Assembly: GCF_011250645.1 (NCBI RefSeq)
Contig: NZ_JAANNO010000013.1
Location: 53,056 to 90,781, forward strand
Length of the DNA stretch: 37,726 nucleotides
Source of the DNA: Motilibacter aurantiacus
GTDB lineage: Bacteria; Actinomycetota; Actinomycetes; Motilibacterales; Motilibacteraceae
Reading direction: 5' to 3'
Part shown: one piece after another, positions 7,388 to 15,308 of the stretch
Position numbering within the stretch: the stretch's first letter is position 1
Layout of the letters: each line of letters starts with the position of its first letter
The notes under the pieces: model-generated
Seen by the model: the letters and a program-made list of their open reading frames with translations, nothing else
Database searches by the model: none
What the model was told of the DNA's origin: nothing
Program-made: the position numbers and the translations under genes

Positions 7388-7855
7388 CTAGTCGCCCGGT
7401 GTCTCTCTCCCAGAGGCGGCTTCTTCGTCCTGTCGGATCTGCTCGACCATCCGCGCCACTGCTGCGCGTCCCTCGGGTGACAGCTCCGCGACGTGAAGCG
7501 CCACAGCCCGGACGTCCTCGTCGCGGAGCGCTGCGACGAGGTCGAGCTCGTCGGTCACCTGGGCGGCGGCGGAGTCGTCGAGGAAGTAGGCCATCGGCAC
7601 GCCGAAGAATTGGGCGATGGCCTCGAGGTGCTGCATCGTCGGGTTGGTGCGCTGACCCTTGCGCAGGTACATCAGATAGGTCGGAGAGATCGTGGGCCCG
7701 CCCGCGCGTTCGATGCCGGCCGCTACCTCGCGGAGGCTGAACTCGCCCCGGTCACGGGGGTGGACCTGCCGGAACAGGTAGTCGAGCTTCTGCGCGAGCG
7801 TCCGAGGCTCAGGAGAGGCGTTCGTGCCGTCGCCTGCATCCTCGAAAGTGACCAC
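7388..7855 (-). CDS. XRE-family helix-turn-helix regulator
   Basis: 155 residues from the GTG at 7855. An HTH_XRE domain at about residues 18-95 shows FSLREVAAGI, TISPTYLMYLRKGQRTNPT (recognition helix) and HLEAIAQFFGVPMAYFLDD. A helical C-terminus (VRAVALHVAELSPEGRAAV) follows and could dimerise or be the ImmA cleavage region. ATG starts at 7900 and 7966 are also in frame, but the extra residues are Arg/Ala-rich. It lies 81 bases upstream of the ImmA-type protease on the same strand. Together they resemble repressor/antirepressor pairs of integrative elements such as ImmR/ImmA. Predicted DNA-binding cytoplasmic repressor. Confidence 0.87.
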   Translation of the reverse strand: MVTFEDAGDGTNASPEPRTLAQKLDYLFRQVHPRDRGEFSLREVAAGIERAGGPTISPTYLMYLRKGQRTNPTMQHLEAIAQFFGVPMAYFLDDSAAAQVTDELDLVAALRDEDVRAVALHVAELSPEGRAAVARMVEQIRQDEEAASGRETPGD

Positions 7856-8043
7856 TGCCCTGCTCTCTCGTCGCGCTGCCTGCCGCCCAGATCGTTCCAT
7901 GGGGCACCCCGAGGCGGGACGTCCGGCAGGGCGTCCATTGAGGTTGACGGCGACGTTGCGGTCCATGAGACGAGGTGAGCGGGGGAGAGCGGCGCGCCTG
8001 AGGTCTACTCGAACAGGTGTACGAGAGATGTCATCCTGAGGCA

Positions 8044-8304
8044 ATGGCGGGTGGGCAGGGGTGGAAGCCAGGGCGGCGCCCGCTCGTCGAGTGCGTCGCA
8101 CCACTACCTCGGCGCCCTGTCCCGCGGCACTGCTGGGTCGAGGGGCTGCTCGACTACCCGGGCAGATGGCCCGGGCTCGTCGTCGCGCGCGAGCGCGACG
8201 CGGCTGGGCTGTGGCACGGTCGTGTCGTTTTCGTCGTGTCGCGCAACTCTGAAGTGGTCCTGATCGAGATGTGGCTCGACTTCGTCCATCTGCGCCCGAG
8301 TTGA
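8044..8304 (+). CDS. Small unknown protein with RHCWVEG motif
   Basis: 86 residues from ATG 8044, preceded by a GAGG site (8037-8041). It shows PRHCWVEGLLDYPGRWPG, then beta strands LVVARER, WHGRVVFVV and EVVLIEMWLDFVHLRPS. I recall similar small proteins (Cys-Trp-Val near the middle, ending in HLRP) from actinobacterial mobile regions, but know no function. It is divergent from the XRE gene, so the 7856-8043 interval probably holds promoters for both. It is the first gene of a plus-strand series reaching the relaxase. Confidence 0.6.
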   Translation: MAGGQGWKPGRRPLVECVAPLPRRPVPRHCWVEGLLDYPGRWPGLVVARERDAAGLWHGRVVFVVSRNSEVVLIEMWLDFVHLRPS

Positions 8305-8480
8305 GCACTCGCGCTCGACCCCCTGCCGGGAGCTCGCCCAATCCGTGCCCGGCCTTGTGTCCGCGTGCCCGTCGCTGTTAACTGCAGTGGACAGCTGGCG
8401 ATGGAGGTTGCGGTGCAGACGGATACCGGACGACGAGAGCGCGCTCTCCTGGAAGCACTGCTCGAGCGGCACGGTCAGGC

Positions 8481-8732
8481 ATGGCCGGTGACCGTGCTCG
8501 TGCCGTGTCGCGTGCCGCGGCGGAGCTGCCGCACCACCTCGCGGTCGCCGGCGAGCCTGCTGTTGACGCCGAGGCGGATCTGTCCGACGCGCTCGGCGCC
8601 ATTAATGCAACACGCATGCGTCTCGCCCGCCTGGCGTCATCAAGGGCGGCGGTCTCCACCGCGACGGGATGCGCGCGAGCGGCACGCCTCTTGGGCGAGG
8701 CGCAGCGGTTCCTGCGCGACGAGCCGTGCTGA
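8481..8732 (+). CDS. Small helical protein of unknown function, possibly frameshifted at its 5' end
   Basis: 83 residues from ATG 8481 with good third-position GC, mostly alpha-helical (DALGAINATRMRLARLAS, CARAARLLGEAQRFLRDE). The start has only a weak AGG upstream. A much better ribosome site, GGAGG (8403-8407), precedes GTG 8413 in another frame. That frame reads protein-like as RRERALLEALLERHG and loses this character near 8490. One original gene 8413-8732 broken by a single-base change is plausible, as are two overlapping genes. Its stop overlaps the GTG of the next gene by 7 bases, indicating coupling. Confidence 0.5.
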   Translation: MAGDRARAVSRAAAELPHHLAVAGEPAVDAEADLSDALGAINATRMRLARLASSRAAVSTATGCARAARLLGEAQRFLRDEPC

Positions 8733-10132
8733 CGTACGGCGACGGCATACGCGAGCTGTGCGCTTCGATGTCCCTCCTCGTCGCCTCCGGGCCGCCCACT
8801 CCCGCTCAACGGCTGACGGTCTCGCAGACCGAGCGCGCTGCCGCAGCGCGCGACGCAATCGTCGGTGAGGTGCGCGGGTTGGCCGTGTCCCTGACCCAGC
8901 TGCAGCCCGACACCACCGTCGTGCTGAGCCCCGAACACCTGGTGACGCACCCGGCACACGTGATGACACGCGCGTTACGAGAGCTGCCGAAGGCCGGGGA
9001 CCCGGACGGGACCCGCGCTCCGAGCGAGCTGCTGGGCAGGAATCACGACCCACTGACAGCCGCGTGGACCAACGCCGGCAGATCTGCGGTGTCGCTCGAG
9101 CGCTGGAACCACGCGATCGCGCGCCTCAGCGGAGACGCAGCGTGGAGCGCTCTGCGCGACGTGGCCGAGCTCGCAGACTGCATCCCCTATCTGGACGAGG
9201 ATCTCGCGATGCAGTCCACGCCGGACGTGTCCGAGCGGCTTCGCTCACCGATCTCTTGCGCTTCTCTCCGCCTTGCCGTGCAACAGCTACGCCAGCAGAC
9301 GGCGGGTCTTCCGGCAGCGGGCTATCTCGACGGGCTGCCGACGACGGCAACGCCGGAGGTCGTCGTCGTGCGGGGACCCGCCGACATCGCCGATGCCACG
9401 CGCAGGATGACGGCCGTCCTTGCGGCGCGGGGACCGAACATCCCGATGGACGACGTCGTCGCGGCGGCGGAGCTCCTCCTCCATGGCGTACACATGACTG
9501 CGCGGGTTGCAACGCGGCGCTTCTTGCCAGCGGAGGAAGCTCGCGTCGTTGAAGAGTTCAAGGTTGCCGTGGACCCGCTGCGCGAAGCCATCGCCAGACA
9601 GGGGCAGACGGTGACGCTGTCCAAGGGTGATGTGCGCGTCCGGCACCTCGGGTACGAGCTGTACAAGCAGCTGCGACAGGTGGGCGAGTCGGGCGAGACC
9701 GCGGACCTCATGCGCAACTGGCTGCGCGAAGTGCCATCCCTAGCCTTGGCTGTTCGTGGCGGCCTCGTCGCATCCGGCGCTGCCGGCCGGTTGCTCGAAC
9801 GTGCCGATTACGACGTACGCGCGCACGGGCGGGTGCTGCACTGGGTCAAGGTGACGCCGGCGCAGCTGCACCACCTGCCGCTGCTACGCGTGTTCGGCGC
9901 GGTGACCGAGAAGGTCACGGCAGCAGCACGCCGCTTGCCGAGCGAACGCGCAGCAGACCACGCGACGCCGGAAGGGTGCACGCCGGGCATTCCACAACTG
10001 CGCCACGCCCTCTTCGCCCGGGAGCTACGGCATCCACCGAAGCCACTCGTCGTGCCGCGCGAAGCCGCTGACAGCCTGCCGCTCTACGGAAGCCCACAGG
10101 CGACAGCGCGAGGACCAGCCCGGTGGGCTTAG
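8726..10132 (+). CDS. Large helical protein of unknown function
   Basis: 468 residues from GTG 8726, chosen because it overlaps the upstream stop (GTGCTGA). Mostly helical and charged, with no signal peptide, membrane helix or catalytic motif that I recognise. Segments include LEPs of the type ELLGRNHDPLTAAWTNAG, DVAELADCIPYLDEDL, MTAVLAARGPNIPMDD and VVAAAELLLHGVHMTARVA, with a Pro-rich C-terminus. A middle segment after residue 190 (LPTTATPEVVVVRGPADI) may be an interdomain linker. It sits between coupled small genes and the relaxase module, so a role in mobilisation or in accessory defence are both possible; neither is shown. Confidence 0.65.
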   Translation: MLTYGDGIRELCASMSLLVASGPPTPAQRLTVSQTERAAAARDAIVGEVRGLAVSLTQLQPDTTVVLSPEHLVTHPAHVMTRALRELPKAGDPDGTRAPSELLGRNHDPLTAAWTNAGRSAVSLERWNHAIARLSGDAAWSALRDVAELADCIPYLDEDLAMQSTPDVSERLRSPISCASLRLAVQQLRQQTAGLPAAGYLDGLPTTATPEVVVVRGPADIADATRRMTAVLAARGPNIPMDDVVAAAELLLHGVHMTARVATRRFLPAEEARVVEEFKVAVDPLREAIARQGQTVTLSKGDVRVRHLGYELYKQLRQVGESGETADLMRNWLREVPSLALAVRGGLVASGAAGRLLERADYDVRAHGRVLHWVKVTPAQLHHLPLLRVFGAVTEKVTAAARRLPSERAADHATPEGCTPGIPQLRHALFARELRHPPKPLVVPREAADSLPLYGSPQATARGPARWA

Positions 10133-10200
10133 CAGCCGCGTCGGCGCGGCGCTGGTAGGGATCGAACCGGTTGCTGAACTTTACGTGGGAGGACGAAGCC

Positions 10201-10602
10201 ATGGCGCAAGATAGAGCCGCGCGACGATCGGCGGAGAAGGTGGCACGCGACGTACTCGTGGGGCCCATGGTCGAGGCTGTTGGCGTACTTGCTGAGGCGG
10301 CCGCAGACCGCGAGCGTCGCGCTCAGGGGCTGGAGTCTGCGCGGGAGCGCGGCCGCGAGCTTGTGCAGGCCGCCCGCCTGAGGGCGAGGGAGCTCGTGCA
10401 GCAGAGCGGCAAGGAGATCCGCACCGCCGATGAGGCGTACGCCGCCAGCCGTGCCGGAGCGCTCGAGCGGGGGTGGTCCGACGCGGCGCTGACGGGCATG
10501 GGGTACCCCCCATTAAAGGCACCACGAGGTACTCAGCGACGGGCGTCACGTCGGACCGTCGCCACGCCGCCTGCTGCCACAACCGATTCGAATGCGGCGT
10601 AA
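10201..10602 (+). CDS. Small coiled-coil-like protein of unknown function
   Basis: 133 residues from ATG 10201 with GGGAGGA about eight bases upstream. The first 75 residues are a long charged, Ala/Arg/Glu-rich helix (for example ADRERRAQGLESARERG, LRARELVQQSGKEI) typical of a coiled coil. Then comes a short domain with EAYAASRAGALERGWSDAAL and TGMGYPPLKAP, and a Thr/Ala-rich tail. No known family recognised. It is the last gene before the oriT-like repeat. Its WSDAALTGMGYPP segment could contact DNA or a partner, but that is a guess. Confidence 0.65.
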   Translation: MAQDRAARRSAEKVARDVLVGPMVEAVGVLAEAAADRERRAQGLESARERGRELVQAARLRARELVQQSGKEIRTADEAYAASRAGALERGWSDAALTGMGYPPLKAPRGTQRRASRRTVATPPAATTDSNAA

Positions 10603-10909
10603 GACCTCGCACGGCGCGCCGGGCGCACGCACTACCTCTTCTCCAAGGCGGTACCTGCGGCAGGCCAGCGATGGTGAATCGTAGGAACCGGGTCCGCAGG
10701 CGGAAGCAAGATATGCGTCTGGAGTCCAGACCGCTACCCGCTGGCGCGGGCAGCGGTCCACACTCCAGCCTCGTTGCTTCCCCCTTGCGTCCCACTCCGC
10801 AAGTCGCGCACCTGGGGGAGCGGCCGACCCGGCGGGGTCGGGAGGAAGAGGCGAAGGGGCGTGCCGACCGGGCGCGGTCAGCACGAACAGGACAGGAGAG
10901 CGAAGGGCA
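10603..10909. other. Non-coding region upstream of the mobilisation genes (origin of transfer candidate)
   Basis: About 300 bases with no convincing gene. Its centre (10702-10781) is a nested inverted repeat. The part next to the mobilisation gene is purine-rich and carries the ribosome site GGAGAG before ATG 10910. The placement directly before a MobC-like gene and a relaxase is typical for oriT. Confidence 0.6.
10702..10781. repeat. Nested inverted repeat, oriT-like
   Basis: Outer arms GGAAGCAA (10702-10709) and TTGCTTCC (10774-10781). Middle arms CTGGAGT (10719-10725) and ACTCCAG (10762-10768). Inner arms ACCGCT (10730-10735) and AGCGGT (10752-10757). Central CCCGC (10737-10741) and GCGGG (10746-10750) around TGGC. 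Only the CCAG/CCAC spacers and one A/C pair mismatch. The outer arms extend imperfectly with CGCAG and CTTGCG. Such repeats flank relaxase nicking sites. Confidence 0.6.
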
Positions 10910-11347
10910 ATGAAAGGGCAGGGCGAGACGCTGGAGGGCAGCAGGCCGGCCCGCTCGCGCGCCGCCTCAGCCAAGGATCGGATGCACCTGTTTCCGGGCC
11001 GCTCGCACAAGCTGCAGCCCCGGTTCAGCGATGAGGAGATGGCGGCGGTCAAGCAGGCGGCGAAGGCGTCGGGGCTCACTCCGACGGGCTACACGGCGGC
11101 CGTGACGGTGGCCGCCGCGACGAACACCGTGCCCCCGACGGCGTCCCTTCCGCGGCAAGCGCTGGCCGAGCTGATGGAGGCCCGGGCCCAGGTCCGCATG
11201 TTCGCCAGCAACGTCAACCAGGCCGCCAAGGCGCTCAACTCAGGCGCGGACGAGCCCGAGTGGCTGGCCCGGGCGGTCGAGCTGACCAACGCCGCCGTGC
11301 GCAGGCTGGACGCCGCGACGACGCAGATCGTGTCCAGGCTGCCGTGA
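10910..11347 (+). CDS. MobC-like relaxosome accessory protein
   Basis: 145 residues from ATG 10910 with GGAGAG upstream. The core begins at about residue 35: LQPRFSDEEMAAVKQAAKAS, then GLTPTGYTAAVTVAAA. This is the strand-helix-helix pattern of ribbon-helix-helix-type relaxosome proteins. A second part, ALAELMEARAQVRMFASNVNQAAKALN, matches the conserved region of bacterial MobC proteins. These proteins bind oriT and help the relaxase melt and nick it. The oriT-like repeat lies just upstream, and the next genes are a small membrane protein and the relaxase, each overlapping by GTGA. Start choice is good; the N-terminal 30 residues look disordered. Confidence 0.85.
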   Translation: MKGQGETLEGSRPARSRAASAKDRMHLFPGRSHKLQPRFSDEEMAAVKQAAKASGLTPTGYTAAVTVAAATNTVPPTASLPRQALAELMEARAQVRMFASNVNQAAKALNSGADEPEWLARAVELTNAAVRRLDAATTQIVSRLP

Positions 11348-11538
11348 GAACGGTCCTGCGCGAGGGCGTTTCGATCGCCGCGGTGGCGGTGCTGTTCGCG
11401 GCCATCTGGACCGTGCTCAGCGTGCTGTTCACCGACGCGACGTGGCGGGACGAGGCGCCCTTCGGGCTGGCTCTGGGTCTCGCCGTCGCCGTGGCCGAGG
11501 CGGTCCCGCGGTGGCGCCGGCGGCGGAGCCGACCGTGA
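11344..11538 (+). CDS. Small two-helix membrane protein
   Basis: 64 residues from GTG 11344, which overlaps the MobC-like stop as GTGA. Two hydrophobic segments are visible, VSIAAVAVLFAAIWTVLSVLF and FGLALGLAVAVAEAVP, ending in an arginine-rich tail (RWRRRRSRP). Its stop overlaps the relaxase start (GTGA), so the three genes are one translationally coupled unit. Likely a membrane anchor or relaxosome-to-membrane adaptor; this is inferred from position only. Confidence 0.75.
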   Translation: MRTVLREGVSIAAVAVLFAAIWTVLSVLFTDATWRDEAPFGLALGLAVAVAEAVPRWRRRRSRP

Positions 11539-13178
11539 TCACGAAGCGGATTCTCGGCGGGCGAGTGGCCGGGCTGGTGCACTACCTGTACTCCGAGTCG
11601 CCCGCCCAGCAGGCCGAGCAGGGAGGCCGCTCGCGTCATGAAGACCCGCGCTTGGTCGGCGGCTGGGACGCTGTCGAGCACCTGGAGCCGGGGCGCACGG
11701 CGCGCGGAGTGCGGGACTTCCGCGACCTGATCGCGGCGCTGGAGGCCCCGTGCAAGGCGGCGAGCGTTGGGCCGGAGGCCAAGCCGGTCTACCACCTGGT
11801 GCTGCGCAACCACGCCGATGACCGAGTCCTCACGGACGCCGAGTGGGGCGAGATCGCGGCCGACATGATGGACCGCACGGGCATCGCGCCGGCCGGAGAC
11901 CCACTCGGCGCGCGCTGGATAGCGGTGCGTCACGCCGACGATCACGTGCACGTCGTGGCCACGCTGGTGCGCCAGGACGGCAAGCGGGTTCGCCCGCAGA
12001 ACGACTTCGCCCGATTGCGCGAGGGCGCCCACGCGGCCGAGTCAAGGTACGAGCTGTCGGTCAAGACGGCGCCTGCCGACCGCACCTCCGAGCCGCCGCC
12101 GACGCGCGCTGAGACCGAGCAGGCCGCGCGGAACGGCCGCAAGGAGGTCCCGCGAGACACGCTGCGCCGCGCCGTCCGCACCGCAGCTGCCCAGTCCGAG
12201 AGCCTGGAAGAGTTCGTGGCGAAGCTAGGAACGCAAGGCGTACGGGTGCGTCTGCGCGAGTCCGAGCGCAACCCCGGCGAGGTCACCGGGTACTCGGTCG
12301 CGCTCGAGGACCAGGTCGACAAGGACGGCAAGCCCGTGTACTTCGGAGGAGGGCGGCTCGCGTCCGACCTCACCCTGCCGAAGCTCCGGGCCCGCTGGAA
12401 TGCGCCTCAGCTGGACGAGTCGACCCCCGGCGACGAGGCCGTCGCTGCGTCGCGCGGGCAGGCCGAGCCGGGTGACGCGAAGACCCCGGGACCGCAGTAC
12501 GGGGCGACCGGCCGGCGGCTGCACGGGCCGTACCGGCCGTCGCCGGAGGAGCGACGCGTGGTGCTGATGAGCGCGGCCGCCGCTGCGAAGCAGGGCGCGG
12601 AGCACATCAATCGGGCCGTCGCTGGAGGAGACCTGGCGGGCGCGGCAGACGCCGCATGGGCGGCGTCGGACTTCCTGACGTCGGCCGCGCGAGTGCTCGA
12701 GGCGCAGCGGCCGGGGCCGTTGACGGCCGCTGCGCGTCGGTTCGAGCGCGCCGCCCGCGAGACGTACGGCCGAGTGCCGGCGCCCTCAGGGGCGGGTCAC
12801 AGCCTGCGCGCCGGCGCCCGCGCACTGTCCGCTATCCGGCGCACGATGGATCAGGAGACGCGCCAGGTGTTGGCGCTGATGGCGCAGATGTACGCGCTCC
12901 TGTCGTCCGTGGAGCGGATGCGCGAGCAGCAGCAGCGGGCCGCTCAAGCGGCGGCGGCACGGGAGGCCGCGTACGAGCTGCGGCGCGAGTACCAGCGGAT
13001 CGTGGTCAGTGGCCCCGCGGGACCGAGCGCCGCCCGACAGGCCTGGGAGGACCGCCGGGCCGCCGATGTCGCAGCTGCACCGGCCCCGACCACGCCCACA
13101 ACACCCGCACCTAGCGCCGACCAATGGCCACCCCCCACGCCCTGGGAGCGTCACCGCGGCCCACAGCCAGGCCGCTAG
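11535..13178 (+). CDS. MOB-type conjugative relaxase
   Basis: 547 residues from GTG 11535 (GTGA overlap with the gene before). The N-terminal relaxase/mobilisation nuclease domain spans about residues 1-170. It begins VITKRILGGRVAGLVHYLY, with a candidate catalytic tyrosine in that first segment, then PVYHLVLRNHADDR. The metal-binding triad is HADDHVH (His133, His137, His139). It would nick one DNA strand at oriT, stay covalently attached and pilot DNA to the coupling protein. Middle and C-terminal regions are helical, including a Gln/Arg-rich coiled coil (RMREQQQRAAQAAAAREAAY), and the C-terminus is Pro-rich. The coupling to the MobC-like gene and the oriT-like repeat supports the role. The exact MOB class (MOBP-like) is inferred. 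Confidence 0.9.
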   Translation: MITKRILGGRVAGLVHYLYSESPAQQAEQGGRSRHEDPRLVGGWDAVEHLEPGRTARGVRDFRDLIAALEAPCKAASVGPEAKPVYHLVLRNHADDRVLTDAEWGEIAADMMDRTGIAPAGDPLGARWIAVRHADDHVHVVATLVRQDGKRVRPQNDFARLREGAHAAESRYELSVKTAPADRTSEPPPTRAETEQAARNGRKEVPRDTLRRAVRTAAAQSESLEEFVAKLGTQGVRVRLRESERNPGEVTGYSVALEDQVDKDGKPVYFGGGRLASDLTLPKLRARWNAPQLDESTPGDEAVAASRGQAEPGDAKTPGPQYGATGRRLHGPYRPSPEERRVVLMSAAAAAKQGAEHINRAVAGGDLAGAADAAWAASDFLTSAARVLEAQRPGPLTAAARRFERAARETYGRVPAPSGAGHSLRAGARALSAIRRTMDQETRQVLALMAQMYALLSSVERMREQQQRAAQAAAAREAAYELRREYQRIVVSGPAGPSAARQAWEDRRAADVAAAPAPTTPTTPAPSADQWPPPTPWERHRGPQPGR

Positions 13179-13222
13179 TCCGAACCAACTGAGTCGGCGC
13201 CGCGCCACCCAGGCCAGCCATC

Positions 13223-13239
13223 GCCGCCCGATCGGCGGC
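13223..13239 (+). terminator. Small hairpin after the relaxase gene
   Basis: GCCGCC, loop CGATC, GGCGGC, about 45 bases after the relaxase stop and before the sigma factor gene. No T-run. Probable terminator of the mobilisation operon. Confidence 0.45.
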
Positions 13240-13395
13240 ATGACCGGATGATCGGAAGCGCCGACACCCGGATCTACAGAAGCTGCGCGGGGGCGACGAC
13301 CGGCGGTCTGGGCTGCTAGTCATGTCGTGGTGGTGCGGTGCAACCTGGCGGTGGCCGGGGTGCGTGTGGGAGGTGTGGGAGCGACGGGGGCGCCG

Positions 13396-13887
13396 GTGAC
13401 GGCCGAGGGGGGCTTCGACGAGTTCGTGGCGGCGGCGTCGCCGCGGCTCGTGCAGCACTTGTCCCTGGCGCTCGGTGATCCGTCGCGGGCGCAAGACTGT
13501 GCGCAGGAGGCGTTCGTTCGGGCGTGGCAGCGCTGGGCGCGGTTGACCGCGGAGGGATCCGACCCGTACGCGTGGGTCCGGACGGTGGCCTGGCGGCTCG
13601 CGGTCAGCGACTGGCGTAAGGCGGCCGCGCACCTGCGGGCACTGGTTCGCCACGGCCCCGCGCTCGACGTGGCCGAGCCCTTACCGGACGGGGTGGCGAT
13701 CCGGGACGCGCTCGCCAGGCTGCCCGTCGACCAACGCGTCGCGCTGGTCCTGCACTACTTCGCCGACCTGCCGGTGCGCGAAATCGCCGACGTCCTGCGG
13801 GTGCCCGAGGGGACGGTGAAAGCGCGGTTGTCGCGCGGGCGCAAGGCGCTGGCCGGGCTGTTGAGCGAACTGGAGGAGGCACGGTGA
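13396..13887 (+). CDS. SigE-family ECF-type sigma factor
   Basis: 163 residues. Region 2 is seen as FDEFVAAASPRLVQHLSLAL and AQDCAQEAFVRAWQRW, with a promoter-melting part WVRTVAWRLAVSDWRK. Region 4 is IRDALARLPVDQRVALVLHY, LPVREIADVLRVPEGTVKAR, a helix-turn-helix that reads the -35 element. GTG 13396 is chosen because it sits right before the conserved start and has GGGGG upstream; the frame is open to 13327. Its end overlaps the next gene (GTGA), which encodes a membrane protein with a large outer domain, so the pair resembles sigma factor and anti-sigma or sensor partner. Targets are unknown. Confidence 0.9.
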   Translation: MTAEGGFDEFVAAASPRLVQHLSLALGDPSRAQDCAQEAFVRAWQRWARLTAEGSDPYAWVRTVAWRLAVSDWRKAAAHLRALVRHGPALDVAEPLPDGVAIRDALARLPVDQRVALVLHYFADLPVREIADVLRVPEGTVKARLSRGRKALAGLLSELEEAR

Positions 13888-15200
13888 GCGAGCCCACCGA
13901 CGAGCAGTTGCGCGGCCTGGCCGAACGGTTGCACGGCGAGCCGTTGACCGGCCTCGGGCTCGAGGGCCCTGCGGTCCGAAAGGTGGCCCGCCGACGCCGA
14001 ACACGACGCGTCACGGCCGCCGCGGGCGCTGCTCTTGCCGCGCTGGCCGCCGTCGCCGTCGCTCCCACGCTCACTGGAGCGGATCGGGTGACACCCGGGC
14101 CGGCGGCCGTCGCCACTCCGGCAGCAAGTGCCGCCGGGTGTGCCGATCCCGAGGGCAGGCACGCGCGCTGGGCGCAGGTGCCCGAGCTCCCGCAAGCCCT
14201 CGCGCTGCAGACCGCAGACTTTCGTGACCCGTGGCGGGAGGACTCCGTCACGTCGGACGTGTCGGTCCGGTCGCCGGAGGGCCGCTCGCCTGAGCGGGCT
14301 ATCGGGGTCGGGTTCATGTCGGACGCCGACCCGACCTGGCAGGTGTTCTCGTCCGTGCTGCAGTACCGGGCTGGGCAGAGTACAGAGGCGTACCAGCGCA
14401 TCCTGGAAGAGGAGCTCTGCCTCCGCGACCGGCAGCGGACCACCGTCGTGTCCACGTCGACAACCGGTGGGGTCGAGGTTCAGGTCCTGCGCCGCGACAT
14501 CGCCAACGTGAGCGGCGCCCCCGACGTGGCGATCGTGGCCGTGATCCGCGCCGGGGACCGCATCGCGCGGGTCAGCGCCAGCACCATCGAGCCGGCCAGC
14601 GGCCCGCTCACCGGTGACGTGAACGCCTGGGGCCAACAGTTGGCCAACGCTGCCGCGGCTCGCCTCACCGCCCAGCAGCCCCGCGAGATCGGGCCGGCGC
14701 CCCGGGTCGTCGCGGCTCCACCGGACGGCTTCCTACAGGCCGGCGACATCGGCCCCGGATGGCGCGTGGGCGCTCAGAACGGCGACCGCCGTGCGGTGCC
14801 AGCAGGCGTGATGGGACGAGCGCCAAGCAGTGACTGCGACCGAACGCTCACGTTCACCGGCAGCGGCGGCACCGCGCAGACCTACCGGAAGAACGGTGCC
14901 ATCATCGAACGGCGCAGGAGCGCTCGGCTCGTCAACCTGCCGATCGCGGAACAGGTCGTGCGGTTCGACAAGGAGCAGGCCCGCGCCTACCTCACGGCCC
15001 TCACCACGACCTGGATACGCTGCAACGGAGGCACCGTCGAGGCCGTCAGCGGCGTGAGCGACGAGGCGTACGTGCTCGTCAAGGAAGGGGTCGCGACCGT
15101 CGTCGCTCGCTCGGGTGACCGGCTCGTCCAGTTGAACGCCGTCCCTGTCGGCGCCGACCCCGCGCGGCTACTCCAACTGGCCGCCGAGCGAGCGCTCTGA
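13884..15200 (+). CDS. Membrane-anchored sensor-like partner of the sigma factor
   Basis: 438 residues. Short cytoplasmic N-terminus (EPTDEQLRGLAERLHGEPL), a basic RRRRTRR stretch, one membrane helix at about residues 43-63 (VTAAAGAALAALAAVAVAP), then a large extracytoplasmic part. The outer part appears to be two related halves (about 90-235 and 255-437). Each contains a Cys pair and each ends in a helix of the type QLANAAAARL or LLQLAAERAL, resembling PknH-type sensor domains. The GTGA overlap with the sigma factor implies stoichiometric expression. Probable regulator of that sigma factor; no classical zinc anti-sigma motif is visible. Confidence 0.7.
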   Translation: MSEPTDEQLRGLAERLHGEPLTGLGLEGPAVRKVARRRRTRRVTAAAGAALAALAAVAVAPTLTGADRVTPGPAAVATPAASAAGCADPEGRHARWAQVPELPQALALQTADFRDPWREDSVTSDVSVRSPEGRSPERAIGVGFMSDADPTWQVFSSVLQYRAGQSTEAYQRILEEELCLRDRQRTTVVSTSTTGGVEVQVLRRDIANVSGAPDVAIVAVIRAGDRIARVSASTIEPASGPLTGDVNAWGQQLANAAAARLTAQQPREIGPAPRVVAAPPDGFLQAGDIGPGWRVGAQNGDRRAVPAGVMGRAPSSDCDRTLTFTGSGGTAQTYRKNGAIIERRRSARLVNLPIAEQVVRFDKEQARAYLTALTTTWIRCNGGTVEAVSGVSDEAYVLVKEGVATVVARSGDRLVQLNAVPVGADPARLLQLAAERAL

Positions 15201-15224
15201 CGGCGGCATGTGCGCGCATCCTGT

Positions 15225-15237
15225 TGTCGAGTCGACA
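15225..15237. promoter_or_regulatory. Short palindrome upstream of the lipoprotein gene
   Basis: TGTCGA-G-TCGACA is a perfect 13-base palindrome about 70 bases before the lipoprotein start. It could be an operator. No consensus I know matches it well. Confidence 0.25.
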
Positions 15238-15308
15238 GGGTCACCTGCAGTGATCCTTGAGTACGGCAGCTCATGCGTCGGCGCCGGTCAGGCGGCCAGG
15301 ATGTCGGC

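Noticed and set aside
11235-12032. Minus-strand open frame over the relaxase
   Set aside because: Antisense to the HxxxHxH relaxase domain; no ribosome site or domain.
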